Origin: an uncultured Gammaproteobacteria bacterium
Lineage (GTDB): Bacteria; Pseudomonadota; Gammaproteobacteria; Arenicellales; JAANXG01
Direction: 5' to 3'
NCBI GenBank assembly: GCA_947258975.1
Contig: CAMYKK010000008.1
Location: 48,925-112,924 of the forward strand
DNA: 64,000 bases
Each line of letters opens with the position of its first letter. The first letter of the stretch is position 1. The notes below the pieces were generated by a model. It did not search any database. It was not told the origin of the DNA and saw only the letters and a program-made list of their open reading frames with translations. Below, in pieces: positions 45,128-54,559 of this stretch. A program made the position numbers and the translations under genes.

Positions 45128-46466
45128 TGCGGATCGTGGTCCCGTGTGGACGCGCCGTCTGCGTGTTCTGCGCGAAGGTCTGCGGGATGCACGGTCGCTC
45201 GTGGTGGAAGGAAAGCTTACGCGGATTGTTGGGTTAACCCTGGAGGCCGTCGGTTGTCGCGCGGCGGTCGGTGCGCGATGCATCGTCTCAGGCAATCGGG
45301 ATAGTTGGGTGGACACGGAGGTCGTGGGTTTCGCCGGAGAGAAACTGTATCTCATGCCCACCGGCAACATACGCGGTCTTGCACCCGGTGCGCGCGTGAC
45401 GCCAACCGGGCGCGACACGCGTGTACCAGTTGGACCCGGAATGCTCGGCCGGGTCATTGACGGCGCCGGTAGACCTTTGGATGGAAGGGGCCCGGTGCGT
45501 GTCGCGGGCCATGTCCCGCTCCACGGGTCGGTCACCAATCCACTGCAGCGCGCATTGATTACGGAGAAACTCGACGTCGGGGTGCGTGCGGTTAATTCCT
45601 TGCTCACGATAGGTCGCGGACAACGAGCCGGGCTGTTTGCATCCAGCGGCGCGGGGAAAAGCGTTCTGTTGGGCATGATGACCCGATTCACCGAGGCCGA
45701 TGTGATCGTGGTGGGTCTGATCGGTGAACGTGGCCGTGAGGTCAAGGAGTTTATCGAGAACAACCTCGGCCGCGAGGGCCTGTCACGCGCAATTGTCGTG
45801 GCGACGCCCGCGGATCGGCCGCCCCTGTTGCGCCAGCACGGTGCGATGTTGGCGACCGCCATCGCCGAGTACTTCCGGGATCAGGGTAGGCACGTATTAC
45901 TACTCATGGATTCGTTGACGAGATATGCCCAAGCGCAGCGTGAAATTGCGCTGGCGGTAGGTGAACCGCCCGCGACAAGGGGTTTTCCGCCGTCGGTCTT
46001 TGCCAATATCCCCCTGCTCGTGGAAAGGGCAGGCACCGGTCCAAAGAACGCCGGAACCATAACCGCTTTTTACACGGTGTTGACTGAAAGCGATGGGGAG
46101 TACGACCCCGTCGCTGAGTGTGCGCGCGCTGTGCTCGACGCGCATATTGTACTGTCACCAAGGCTTGCCGAGATGGGACATTATCCGGCGATAGACATCG
46201 AGGCATCGATCAGCCGCATAATGACTGAGATTGTGTCACCGGAACATCTGGAGTCGGTGAGGCGGTTCCGCCAGTTATATTCCACGTATGAGCAAAATAG
46301 GGACCTGATTAATGTCGGGGCGTATGCAAAGGGCGGTGATCCTCGTGTTGACGAGGCGATCAAGTTTCATCCGCGACTAGTAAATTTTCTACAACAGGAT
46401 ATGCGTCAGCCTGTAAACATGATTGACAGCATCGATTCACTCACCGCGACATTGAAGATGGGTTGA
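45108..46466 (+). CDS. fliI: FliI, flagellar export ATPase
   Basis: FliI is the F1-beta-like hexameric ATPase of the type III flagellar exporter. The product is about 452 residues. Walker A is [15 protein letters not shown] near residues 176-190. Also present are [60 protein letters not shown] and [14 protein letters not shown]. The start lies inside the fliH end; ATG 45108 or 45111 are both possible. Confidence 0.97.
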   Translation: MMSPYPDADRGPVWTRRLRVLREGLRDARSLVVEGKLTRIVGLTLEAVGCRAAVGARCIVSGNRDSWVDTEVVGFAGEKLYLMPTGNIRGLAPGARVTPTGRDTRVPVGPGMLGRVIDGAGRPLDGRGPVRVAGHVPLHGSVTNPLQRALITEKLDVGVRAVNSLLTIGRGQRAGLFASSGAGKSVLLGMMTRFTEADVIVVGLIGERGREVKEFIENNLGREGLSRAIVVATPADRPPLLRQHGAMLATAIAEYFRDQGRHVLLLMDSLTRYAQAQREIALAVGEPPATRGFPPSVFANIPLLVERAGTGPKNAGTITAFYTVLTESDGEYDPVAECARAVLDAHIVLSPRLAEMGHYPAIDIEASISRIMTEIVSPEHLESVRRFRQLYSTYEQNRDLINVGAYAKGGDPRVDEAIKFHPRLVNFLQQDMRQPVNMIDSIDSLTATLKMG

Positions 46467-46583
46467 ATCGCGCAATGTACCAACGCAGTGTCGCGGCGTC
46501 CGTTCCCATCGCCATTATCCCGGATTCCTGGCGTGTTACGCGCTTTATATCGTTGACGCAAAAAGGAGGCGGGTGAGGCGGGG

Positions 46584-47051
46584 ATGGTCATGAAAAAGAG
46601 TAAGCGTCTGACGAAGATACTTGATCTTGCGGCTGACGATGAGCGCAATGCCGCCAAGGCTTTGGCTGATTGCCGGCAAAAGCTATCTTCCCGTGTGGCG
46701 CAATTGGAGGAATTACAGTCACTGCATAACGAATACGTCCAACAGATGCAAACTAAGGGGGAGAAGGGACTCGACGCTGGCATGCTGCGAGATCATTGGG
46801 CCTTCGTCGAGCGCTTATCGAAAGCCGTTACGCAACAGTTGCAATGCGTAAGCCAATCAGAGCAGCTGGTCGATTCCAAGCGCGGTGAGTGGTCAACGCG
46901 TCGCGCCCACGCGCGGGCGATGGAAGAACTCGTGGCTCGCCATCGCGCGCGTGAGAAACGCGAGGCCGTGCGGCGTCTCGAAAATGACGCCGAGGATCCG
47001 GGGAATCACCGGCGTCGGAACCCCCACCCTGGCCCGTCCGAACCCGATTAG
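46584..47051 (+). CDS. fliJ: FliJ, export chaperone/ATPase stalk
   Basis: The 155-residue product is an antiparallel coiled coil, KRLTKILDLAADDERNAAKALADCRQKLSSRVAQLEELQSLHNEYVQQM then EQLVDSKRGEWSTRRAHARAMEELVARHRAREKREAVRRLEND, the FliJ pattern. The Pro/His-rich tail after 140 is unusual but short. FliJ contacts FliI and FlhA and escorts chaperones. A 117-bp gap separates it from fliI, with AGGAGG about 15-20 bases before the ATG. Confidence 0.95.
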   Translation: MVMKKSKRLTKILDLAADDERNAAKALADCRQKLSSRVAQLEELQSLHNEYVQQMQTKGEKGLDAGMLRDHWAFVERLSKAVTQQLQCVSQSEQLVDSKRGEWSTRRAHARAMEELVARHRAREKREAVRRLENDAEDPGNHRRRNPHPGPSEPD

Positions 47052-47071
47052 CGCGGTGACTGCACCAAGGC

Positions 47072-47177
47072 GCCCCGCGTCTATTCATGGTTCTGCGCTG
47101 GAGAGACCCGCGACCTCACTTCTATGCCATGACGACAATCGATGCTCGCTATTGCGTGGCAAGAATAGACGCGGGGC
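47072..47177. repeat. 15-bp perfect inverted repeat pair with an overlapping hairpin, before fliK
   Basis: GCCCCGCGTCTATTC at 47072-47086 is the exact reverse complement of GAATAGACGCGGGGC at 47163-47177; 76 bases lie between. The right arm (GCGGGG) can alternatively pair with CCCCGC at 47190-47195. In RNA read through from fliJ these are mutually exclusive folds, as in an attenuator. As DNA, the arms could be protein-binding sites just upstream of the fliK sigma-54 promoter. Confidence 0.6.
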
Positions 47178-47204
47178 TATGGTGCAATACCCCGCCCCCC
47201 ACAC

Positions 47205-47220
47205 TGGCACAAGGTTTGCT
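47205..47220 (+). promoter_or_regulatory. Sigma-54 promoter for fliK
   Basis: TGGCACA-AGGT-TTGCT matches the -24/-12 consensus at all but one defined position with exact spacing. The predicted start is about 30 bp before the fliK TTG start codon. Confidence 0.9.
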
Positions 47221-47262
47221 TGATATTTATTCATCATATGGCAAAAATCGGAGCCGAGCGAG

Positions 47263-48564
47263 TTGCCCGAGGCATTACCCGTCATCGATATAGCCACCGC
47301 TGCACCGGCCGGTGAGGCGGCGGCGGTCGCATCAAGCCAGGCGTCGCAATCGTCTCAATCCTTGCGTACGCCCGCCGCGGTACCGGCGCCCGCGCAGGAT
47401 TTCCATAAGCTGTTGAGCCAGGCTCAGGCCCCGCCCGTCAACATACCGGGGAACCTGGCGATGGGCGCCCGCATCACCGGCAATATGCTACCGGTATCCG
47501 GCAAACAGGTGCCGGTCGACGCGGCGAACACCGCATTGTTGGCGGGTGGTCCGGATTCGCAGACCGCCCCGCAGTCAATGCTGACGAATGCGACCCTGGA
47601 GCAGGCAGTGACCGGCAGCGATGGGGACGGGGAATTACCACCGTTGGAAGTTGCCGTGGCCGGAAATGGCCCCACGGAACTGGTCGACGAGCGCACCGTT
47701 GCCGCGCACGGGTCGACGGAGGCCGCATCTGGCCGCGTTACGGCTTCCGGTGCCGCCGCGCAGCCACGGTTGGTATTGAGTGATGTGTTGGATTGGGCCT
47801 TGCTACGTGCTCCCGCGGAGAATCTACCCCAAAAATCACCGGTGGTGTCGTTGGGAAACTCTCAGGCCGGGCCTTTTGTCGCGCAACCGACATCTACACC
47901 ACCTGGCGGGACAGCGATCCCGCTGCAGGACGGACTCATGGCTCAGGTAACGGAGGGGTGGGCGGCGGCGTCAACGGCGCACACCGGGAGCCTGGGAGGG
48001 ACATTCGAGTCATCACACCATACTCTTCAGTCGCTGATTCCGCATGCCGGCAACGCGAACGCCACGATTCCCATCGCCGGCGGTTTGTCTCCTGGTGACG
48101 CGGCTGTTGCATCAAACCAAGCGTCCACGAAGCTCTCCATCGAGCTGCCGCTGACCTACAGGGGTTTCGATGGGGAGTTGACTAATCGTATTAGCTGGAT
48201 GGCCCGGCAGAATATTCACAGTGCGGAAATCCGGCTGAATCCCCCCAACCTGGGCCCGCTGGAAGTACACGTATCCGTACTCAAGGGAGAGACTCATGTG
48301 CTGTTCACCTCGCCTCATGCCGCCGTTCGCGAGGTATTAGAGGCGGCGATTCCCCGCTTGCGCGAAGGATTCAGTGACCAGGGGCTGGTGTTGGGCGAAG
48401 CCGATGTCGCAGATCACTCGGCACAGGATCGTGGCGCCGATCGGCGTGACTCCTCCCAGATGGCGCGATTGCCCGAGCATGCACTCACCGCGGCTGAATC
48501 CGCGACGGGTGATGCGCCGGTGATTGTCATGGGTATCAACGGCCTGCTGGACGTGTACGTGTAA
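47263..48564 (+). CDS. fliK: FliK, hook-length control protein
   Basis: FliK is the exported ruler that tells FlhB to switch from hook to filament substrates. The 433-residue product has a long Ala/Pro/Ser-rich N-terminal part. The conserved C-terminal domain (about 285-385) carries IELPLTYRGFDGELTNRISWMARQNIHSAEIRLNPPNLGPLEVHVSVLKGETHVLFTSPHAAVREVLEAAIPRLREGFSDQGLVL, with the hallmark LNPPNLGPLEV. The only in-frame start near a ribosome-binding site (GGAG) is TTG 47263. This is the canonical FliK of three FliK-like proteins in the window. Confidence 0.95.
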   Translation: MPEALPVIDIATAAPAGEAAAVASSQASQSSQSLRTPAAVPAPAQDFHKLLSQAQAPPVNIPGNLAMGARITGNMLPVSGKQVPVDAANTALLAGGPDSQTAPQSMLTNATLEQAVTGSDGDGELPPLEVAVAGNGPTELVDERTVAAHGSTEAASGRVTASGAAAQPRLVLSDVLDWALLRAPAENLPQKSPVVSLGNSQAGPFVAQPTSTPPGGTAIPLQDGLMAQVTEGWAAASTAHTGSLGGTFESSHHTLQSLIPHAGNANATIPIAGGLSPGDAAVASNQASTKLSIELPLTYRGFDGELTNRISWMARQNIHSAEIRLNPPNLGPLEVHVSVLKGETHVLFTSPHAAVREVLEAAIPRLREGFSDQGLVLGEADVADHSAQDRGADRRDSSQMARLPEHALTAAESATGDAPVIVMGINGLLDVYV

Positions 48565-48804
48565 AGAATGGTGCGCCCGGGGTATCCATCTTCGGCATCC
48601 TTGTTGGTTCGCACCGCCAGTTCCGCGATGCCCGTGTCTTACGCAGAATCCGCGCGCTGATTTCGCGTTTCTCGGTCGGATCCACAAACCGCGTCGGTTT
48701 TTCGTCGCCCCCGGTGTCAGTTTCGCCGTCGGCATCTTCGCGCGATTCATGCGGACTCGCCGTAAGTTCTTGTTCGCGATATGGTTTCTAAATTTCTTGT
48801 TGGC

Positions 48805-48820
48805 TGGCACGGCTCTTGCT
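48805..48820 (+). promoter_or_regulatory. Sigma-54 promoter for fliLMNOPQR-flhB
   Basis: TGGCACG-GCTC-TTGCT is a perfect -24/-12 element with exact spacing. It lies 58 bp before the fliL ATG. The rest of the 313-bp gap 48565-48877 shows no gene; upstream activator sites probably lie in it. Confidence 0.93.
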
Positions 48821-48877
48821 AATTCGATCTAAAGAAGGTGTAACGAATGCGTACAGCAGATCCTGAGGCAAAAATCG

Positions 48878-49429
48878 ATGGCGAATGAAGAAATCGAACT
48901 CGCAGACGACGAGAGTAGCGAGGCGTCAGCCGCGAGAGGCGGCATGCCGGTCAAAAAGATCGCGATCATCGCGATCGCGGGGGTTCTTGTACTCAGCGGA
49001 TCGGTGGGCGCGACCTTGTATCTGACCAGTGGGCAAGGCCCCGCCGAACCCGTGCAGACACAAACCAACCCGGAAGATGCCGCTGATGCTGAAGTCGATT
49101 CGCCCAAGGGTGAAGCCATTTACCTGCCTCTGGACCCACCCATCACGGTCTCCCTCGACAGCGACGACTCCCGCAAATATCTGCAGATCTCCATGTCGGT
49201 GATGTCGCGCAGCGATAGTGTGATCCATGCGATACGTAAGCATCGTCCGGCTATTCGTAACAATCTGAACTTCTTGTTTTCGGGACTTAGATTCACCGAT
49301 CTCGCCACCCGTGAGGGTAAGGAGCAAGTCCGCGAGGCGGCGCGGGACGAGATCAGGAAAATATTGCAGGAAAACGGCGCAGCGTCGGATGTAGAAGCCC
49401 TGTATTTCACGAATTTCGTTATCGATTAG
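48878..49429 (+). CDS. fliL: FliL, stator-associated basal-body protein
   Basis: The 183-residue product has an acidic cytoplasmic N-terminus, one membrane segment (about 26-48, KIAIIAIAGVLVLSGSVGATLYL), a short linker, and the periplasmic FliL domain ending IRKILQENGAASDVEALYFTNFVID. FliL surrounds the stator and supports torque. GAGG precedes the ATG. Confidence 0.96.
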   Translation: MANEEIELADDESSEASAARGGMPVKKIAIIAIAGVLVLSGSVGATLYLTSGQGPAEPVQTQTNPEDAADAEVDSPKGEAIYLPLDPPITVSLDSDDSRKYLQISMSVMSRSDSVIHAIRKHRPAIRNNLNFLFSGLRFTDLATREGKEQVREAARDEIRKILQENGAASDVEALYFTNFVID

Positions 49430-49433
49430 TGCG

Positions 49434-50435
49434 ATGAGTGATCCCGATCTGCTGTCCAAAGACGAAGTCGACGCGTTGCTGGACAACTCCGGTACCACCG
49501 ATGCCGGAGATTCCGGCGGCGTACGCGACTACGACCTCGCGAGCAACGATCGCATCGTGCGCGGCAGGCTTCCCACGTTGGATCTGATCAACGAGCGGTT
49601 TGCGCGTCAGTTGGGAAGCAGCTTGTTCAATCTGCTGCGGCAGACAGTCGAAGTTACGTCCGCCGGAGCGAAAGCACGTAAGTACGATGAGTTTGTGAAC
49701 AGTCTGCCGGTGCCGTGCAGCCTCAATCTTATTCAATTCGCGCCGTTATCGGGCACCGCCCTGGTAGTGTTTACGCCGGACCTTATTACCAACCTGGTAG
49801 ACCGCTTTTTCGGCGGGAAAGGCGGTAACTCGGGTAACCCGCAAGATCGGGAGTTTACGCCTACGGAAATGGGGATCATGGATCTGTTGTTTCACGATCT
49901 CATCGCCGACATGTGTGAGGCTTGGTCGGTGTTGCTGCCGGTTGAAGTCGAAAAGATCGGGTCGGAGACCAATCCACGTTTTGCGTTGATCGCGAGCCCT
50001 CTGGATCTCGTACTCGACTGCACGTTCCAAATCGAGGTGGAGCAGCAGAGCGGGACGCTGCACGTGATCTTCCCTTACGCGATGATGGAACCCATACGCG
50101 ATCGTCTCGAAAACGGCACGCAGAGTGATCGCAAGGTGGAAGACGAGAGATGGCTGCATACACTACGCGAGGAAATCGCGAAAGCCCGCGTAAACTTGAC
50201 CGTCGCCGTCACCTCAACCGAAGTCGCGATTCACGAGCTGTTGAAACTGAAGCCGGGTGACGTGATTGCAGTCGAGATGCCCGAGATCGTGACGGCGTAT
50301 GCGGAAGGTATACCCCTGTTCAGGGGTATGTTCGGTGTGCACAACGCAAAATACTCGATCAAATTGTGTGATCCGATTCAGATTTACCCCGATTCCAAGC
50401 AACCGGAATCTGCAGCACAGGGTGTGGGTGGATAG
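49434..50435 (+). CDS. fliM: FliM, C-ring switch protein
   Basis: The 333-residue product begins DPDLLSKDEVDALLDN, a good match to the CheY-P-binding peptide (LSxxEIDALL) found at the FliM N-terminus. Other FliM blocks are present: NERFARQLGSSLFNLLRQTVEVTSAGAKARKYDEFVNSLPVPCSLNLIQFAPLSGTALVVF, FFGGKG and FTPTEMGIMDLLFHDLIADM. The intact CheY motif matters because no chemotaxis genes are in this window. Confidence 0.98.
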   Translation: MSDPDLLSKDEVDALLDNSGTTDAGDSGGVRDYDLASNDRIVRGRLPTLDLINERFARQLGSSLFNLLRQTVEVTSAGAKARKYDEFVNSLPVPCSLNLIQFAPLSGTALVVFTPDLITNLVDRFFGGKGGNSGNPQDREFTPTEMGIMDLLFHDLIADMCEAWSVLLPVEVEKIGSETNPRFALIASPLDLVLDCTFQIEVEQQSGTLHVIFPYAMMEPIRDRLENGTQSDRKVEDERWLHTLREEIAKARVNLTVAVTSTEVAIHELLKLKPGDVIAVEMPEIVTAYAEGIPLFRGMFGVHNAKYSIKLCDPIQIYPDSKQPESAAQGVGG

Positions 50436-50468
50436 GGTTGCGTTGGACTGGACGCAGCGAGGCATGCG

Positions 50469-50915
50469 ATGACTGAAGACAACGATCAAGGTGGCGATGA
50501 GACGACGACAACCAATGCAGACGACGGACAGGAGTCTCACGCCACCGTTTCTGAGCCGGGCGCCGATGGGCCGCTACCGAGAAGCGGCAAGACGGGTTTG
50601 GAGCCGGCGGAATTCGGCGATCTCACGGAAACGTCCAACGGCCCCGATGCCGTGGGTTGGGATCTGCAGATGCTCCGCGACATACCGGTCACACTGTCGG
50701 TGGAGGTCGGACGGAGCGCAATCAGTATCAATAATCTGCTGCAGATGAGTCAGGGTTCGGTGGTCGAATTGGACCGTACCGCCGGTGAGGCGCTCGACGT
50801 GATGGTGAACGGGTGTTTGGTGGCTCACGGCGAGGTGGTAGTGGTGAACGACAAGTTCGGAATTCGATTGACGGACGTCGTGAGTCCCTCGGAGCGAGTC
50901 AAAAAGCTCAACTGA
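50469..50915 (+). CDS. fliN: FliN, C-ring switch protein
   Basis: The 148-residue product has an acidic, low-complexity N-terminal 65 residues and then the SpoA-type domain: LQMLRDIPVTLSVEVGRSAISINNLLQMSQGSVVELDRTAGEALDVMVNGCLVAHGEVVVVNDKFGIRLTDVVSPSERVKKLN, essentially canonical. FliN completes the C ring with FliM and docks FliH/FliI. Confidence 0.97.
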   Translation: MTEDNDQGGDETTTTNADDGQESHATVSEPGADGPLPRSGKTGLEPAEFGDLTETSNGPDAVGWDLQMLRDIPVTLSVEVGRSAISINNLLQMSQGSVVELDRTAGEALDVMVNGCLVAHGEVVVVNDKFGIRLTDVVSPSERVKKLN

Positions 50916-50925
50916 GCATAACCGC

Positions 50926-51474
50926 ATGAGAATCTCACACCTCCAACGTGTCTTGCTTCGTTTCACTCCGGTCTGGCTCGTGGCGCCGGTCAGCGTGCCG
51001 GCGATAGTTCTTTATGGACTCCTGATCGAGGTATCGTCGGCCGCGGATAACAAGCCGGGATTCCTCGCCAGCCGGGATACCGCGTCTGATATCGGCGCCA
51101 GCATTCAGACCCAGGCCATGACCCAGGTGGGCCTGGCGTTGATATTCATCATCCTGTTGATTGTATGTGGCGCATGGGTGTTAAGGCGCATGGGTCAGTT
51201 CAACCGTTCCTCTGACGGAGCCATGAAGATCGTCGGCATACTCTCCGTTGGGTCCCGGGAGCGGGTGGTGCTGGTCGACGTGGGTGGACACCACCAGCTG
51301 CTCCTTGGGGTATCTCCCGGCCGGGTGACCACGCTTCACGACTTCCAGGGCGATCTTGAAATCGGGGCGTCGGACGCCAACGGGTCCGCGGTCTCGAGCC
51401 CGTTTGGATCGATGGTGAAGACCCTGCGCCAGGCGGCGGGAGCGGGTTCATCGAGGTTGACCGGGCCGCGCTGA
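50926..51474 (+). CDS. fliO: FliO, export-gate assembly factor
   Basis: The 182-residue product has an N-terminal hydrophobic segment (about 15-40), a membrane helix (about 66-86, [19 protein letters not shown]), and then the cytoplasmic FliO domain ([41 protein letters not shown]). FliO scaffolds FliP assembly. Its stop overlaps the fliP start (TGATG). Confidence 0.95.
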   Translation: MRISHLQRVLLRFTPVWLVAPVSVPAIVLYGLLIEVSSAADNKPGFLASRDTASDIGASIQTQAMTQVGLALIFIILLIVCGAWVLRRMGQFNRSSDGAMKIVGILSVGSRERVVLVDVGGHHQLLLGVSPGRVTTLHDFQGDLEIGASDANGSAVSSPFGSMVKTLRQAAGAGSSRLTGPR

Positions 51475-52271
51475 TGAACGAGTCCAGTAGGCGCATGCGG
51501 TCGCACAGTCCCCGGCGAGCGGTCGTCTGGACCGCTATATTGGCCATTGCCGCGCTCGCTGTCGTGGCAGCGGGCGGCGCCTACGGCGCCGATTTCGGTT
51601 TTCCCGCTCTGACGATGCGAACCGACGCCGACGGCCAGCAGACCTACACGGTGAACATCCAGATCCTGTTATTGATGACCGCGCTGACGCTGCTTCCCGG
51701 CGCGCTGATGATCATGACCTCGTTCACCCGGATTGTCATTGTGCTTGCTATTTTGCGCCAAGCGATGGGCCTCAACCAGACCCCATCGAATCAAGTGCTG
51801 ATCGGGCTCGCACTGTTTCTGACCATGTTCGTAATGGCACCGGTGTTCGAGAAGCTGTATGACGATGCGATCGAGCCGTACTTGAACGAAGAAGCGACCC
51901 AGAAACAAGCCCTCACGCGGGCCGGTAAACCCATGCGGGAGTTCATGATGGCACAGACACGATCCGCGGATCTGAACCTGTTCGTATCTCTCAAGGGCGA
52001 CAACAAGATTGCCGAGTACGACCAGGTGCCGTTTTCCGTATTGATACCCGCGTTTATCACCAGCGAGTTGAAAACCGCGTTTCAAATCGGATTCCTCCTG
52101 TTTATTCCGTTCCTGATCATCGATCTCGTTGTGGCGAGTGTGTTGATGGCGATGGGTATGATGATGTTATCTCCCATGATGATCTCACTTCCATTCAAGA
52201 TCATGTTGTTTGTGCTGGTGGATGGGTGGACGTTGACCATCGGCACCCTGGCATCGAGTTTTCTGGTTTAG
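51474..52271 (+). CDS. fliP: FliP, export-gate protein
   Basis: The 265-residue product has a cleavable signal-like N-terminus ([21 protein letters not shown]) and the highly conserved FliP core: [54 protein letters not shown] and [59 protein letters not shown]. It forms the gate pore with FliQ and FliR. Confidence 0.98.
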   Translation: MNESSRRMRSHSPRRAVVWTAILAIAALAVVAAGGAYGADFGFPALTMRTDADGQQTYTVNIQILLLMTALTLLPGALMIMTSFTRIVIVLAILRQAMGLNQTPSNQVLIGLALFLTMFVMAPVFEKLYDDAIEPYLNEEATQKQALTRAGKPMREFMMAQTRSADLNLFVSLKGDNKIAEYDQVPFSVLIPAFITSELKTAFQIGFLLFIPFLIIDLVVASVLMAMGMMMLSPMMISLPFKIMLFVLVDGWTLTIGTLASSFLV

Positions 52272-52290
52272 TTATGAGGGGATAGCGGCC

Positions 52291-52560
52291 ATGGGACCCG
52301 AGGCGACCATCGACGTCTTTCAACAAACCATCGAGATCATCCTGGTTATGGTGTCTACGATTCTCTTTCCGGCGCTGATTGTGGGCCTATTGGTCAGTAT
52401 GTTTCAGGCCGCCACCCAGATCAACGAAATGACTTTGAGCTTCGTGCCCAAGCTTCTGGTCACATTATTGACGATCATGATCAGCGGACCCTGGCTGCTG
52501 CGAATTGTCATGAACTACACGCAGCGTTTATTCAATGACATTCCGTACCTTCTCCAATAA
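52291..52560 (+). CDS. fliQ: FliQ, export-gate protein
   Basis: The 89-residue product has two membrane helices (about 14-36 and 50-73), with VGLLVSMFQAATQINEMTLSFVPKLL between and into the second. Length and sequence are canonical for FliQ. Confidence 0.98.
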   Translation: MGPEATIDVFQQTIEIILVMVSTILFPALIVGLLVSMFQAATQINEMTLSFVPKLLVTLLTIMISGPWLLRIVMNYTQRLFNDIPYLLQ

Positions 52561-52580
52561 CCAGGCCACTATCGGCGACC

Positions 52581-53357
52581 ATGAATATCAGCCCATCGGA
52601 AATTCAAAACGTTGTTGGGATCTTCCTGTGGCCATTCCTGCGCATCGGTGCGGCAGTGGGCGTGGCCCCGGTATTCGGAGCCAGGACGGTGCCCGTGCGA
52701 GTGCGTTTGGCGCTTGCGATGGCCCTCACCGTCATCGTCGTCCCGTTGATGCCTTCGGTTCCAGCTATGGACATACTTGGCGCACAGGGCCTGCAGGTTG
52801 CCGGTCAACAGATACTCATAGGCTTATCAATGGGGTTCACGATGTTGGTCGTGTTTGCCGCCTTCGTTTTGGGTGGACAGATTGTCGCGATGCAGATGGG
52901 TCTGGGATTTGCATCTTTGGTAGACCCGCAGAACGGTGTGCAAACGCCGATGGTGAGCCAATTCTATGTCCTGCTCGCCACGTTGATCTTTCTTGCCCTG
53001 GACGGACACCTGACGCTTATTCATGTGCTGGTAGACAGTTTTCATACCATGCCGATTAACGCCACGGGAATTCGCACCGAGGGGTTGTGGCAGGTCGTCA
53101 TCTGGGGACGCGAGATATTTATCGGTGCGGTCATGATTGCCCTACCTTCCATCGTGACGCTACTGTTGGTGAATCTCTCATTTGGAGTGCTCACCCGATC
53201 CGCGCCGCAACTCAACATATTTGCGGTCGGTTTTCCGGTGATTATCGTCTCTGGATATGTCGTGATTATGGTGACGCTGTGGACGGCATTGCCGAGACTG
53301 ACCGGGTTCGTTGAGCGGTCTCTGGTGCTGGTGACTGATCTCGTGGATGGGGGATGA
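52581..53357 (+). CDS. fliR: FliR, export-gate protein
   Basis: The 258-residue, six-helix membrane protein has RIGAAVGVAPVFGARTVPVRVRLALAMALTVIV at the N-terminus, and GLGFASLVDPQNGVQTPMVSQFY and LLLVNLSFGVLTRSAPQLNIFAVGFPVIIVSG further on; all are FliR hallmarks. It completes the FliPQR pore complex. Confidence 0.97.
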   Translation: MNISPSEIQNVVGIFLWPFLRIGAAVGVAPVFGARTVPVRVRLALAMALTVIVVPLMPSVPAMDILGAQGLQVAGQQILIGLSMGFTMLVVFAAFVLGGQIVAMQMGLGFASLVDPQNGVQTPMVSQFYVLLATLIFLALDGHLTLIHVLVDSFHTMPINATGIRTEGLWQVVIWGREIFIGAVMIALPSIVTLLLVNLSFGVLTRSAPQLNIFAVGFPVIIVSGYVVIMVTLWTALPRLTGFVERSLVLVTDLVDGG

Positions 53358-53360
53358 GTC

Positions 53361-54521
53361 ATGCCAGCGGATCAGGGTCAAGACCGTACCGAACCGGCAT
53401 CACCAAAAAAGCGCAAGGAGGCCTCGGAAAAAGGCCAAGTTCCCCGATCTCGCGAACTGACCACCGTCACGCTGTTGTTAACGGGCGCTGGTGGACTGCT
53501 GATGCTCGGGGAGGGTATGGTTGCTGGTGTAACACAGATGACGCGCGATAGTCTGACCATCAGCCGGCAGGAAATATTTGACAATCACGCCCTGGTGGTA
53601 AATTTGCAGAGTGCGCTGAAAATCATGCTGGACATGCTGGCGCCATTTTTCGTCCTGCTCGTGCTAGCGGCGATTTTCGCACCCTTGGCCCTCGGCGGCT
53701 GGTCCTTTAGCCCCAAGGTTTTGACCCCGAATTGGTCGAAACTGAATCCCATACAAGGGATCAAGCGGGTGATCTCCTGGCGTGGATTGATGGAGCTTGG
53801 CAAGTCGCTGATCAAGTTCATCTTTGTCCTGCTGGGCGCCATATTTCTCCTCACAAGCCTGATCGACACCATCACCAATCTCGGACGGGAACCGTTGCTG
53901 TCCGCGATGGCGCATTTTGGTGCGATACTGACCTGGAGCTTTCTGATGCTCTGCCTACCGCTGCTTTTCGTGGTTGCAGCGGATGTCCCGTTTCAGTTAT
54001 GGGACCATTCCCGGCGTCTGCGCATGACTCGGCAAGAGGTGAAAGACGAGCAGAAAGAAACCGATGGTGATCCACAGGTAAAACGCCGTGTCCGCGAGCG
54101 GCAACGGGAAATTACGCGGCGCCGGATGATGGCGCAGGTCCCGACGGCGGATGTCATCATCACCAACCCATCGCACTTCTCGGTGGCGCTCAAGTACGAA
54201 TACTCGAGCATGTCCGCGCCGGTTCTGGTGGCCAAAGGCGTTGATCTGATTGCGTTGCAGATACGCCGTGTCGGAACAGAAGCTCAAGTGCCGGTCGTTT
54301 CTTCACCCTTGTTGGCCCGGGCGTTGTACCACACCACAGAATTGGATCACGAGATTCCCGTGGAACTGTATCGCGCGGTGGCGCAGGTGCTTGCCCACGT
54401 GTTCGAGTTGCGTAACGCCGGCACGCACACAGGTAGCGAGCCTATCGAGATGGTCGATGTCGAGGTTCCTCAGGAATTATTGGCGCGCCAACGCTTTGGT
54501 GCGGGGCCGGAGAACCAATGA
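53361..54521 (+). CDS. flhB: FlhB, export-gate switch protein
   Basis: The 386-residue product has the FlhB N-terminus (EPASPKKRKEASEKGQVPRSREL), four membrane segments between about 35 and 210, and the cytoplasmic domain (about 215-386). The autocleavage site reads N269-P-S-H instead of the usual NPTH; the cleaving Asn, Pro and His are kept and Thr becomes Ser. After it come FSVALKYEYSSMSAPVLVAKGVDLIALQIR and ELDHEIPVELYRAVAQVLAHVFEL. FlhB switches the exporter from rod/hook to filament proteins. A solo relative is encoded at 5756-6040. Confidence 0.97.
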   Translation: MPADQGQDRTEPASPKKRKEASEKGQVPRSRELTTVTLLLTGAGGLLMLGEGMVAGVTQMTRDSLTISRQEIFDNHALVVNLQSALKIMLDMLAPFFVLLVLAAIFAPLALGGWSFSPKVLTPNWSKLNPIQGIKRVISWRGLMELGKSLIKFIFVLLGAIFLLTSLIDTITNLGREPLLSAMAHFGAILTWSFLMLCLPLLFVVAADVPFQLWDHSRRLRMTRQEVKDEQKETDGDPQVKRRVRERQREITRRRMMAQVPTADVIITNPSHFSVALKYEYSSMSAPVLVAKGVDLIALQIRRVGTEAQVPVVSSPLLARALYHTTELDHEIPVELYRAVAQVLAHVFELRNAGTHTGSEPIEMVDVEVPQELLARQRFGAGPENQ

Positions 54522-54559
54522 AGCTCGCTCAGAAGGTTTGATTATCGGGCAGGAGACCT

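Noticed and set aside
54370..54400. TGGCGCA...TTGC resembling a sigma-54 promoter before flhA
   Set aside because: It lies within flhB coding sequence and the essential dinucleotides are 11 bases apart.
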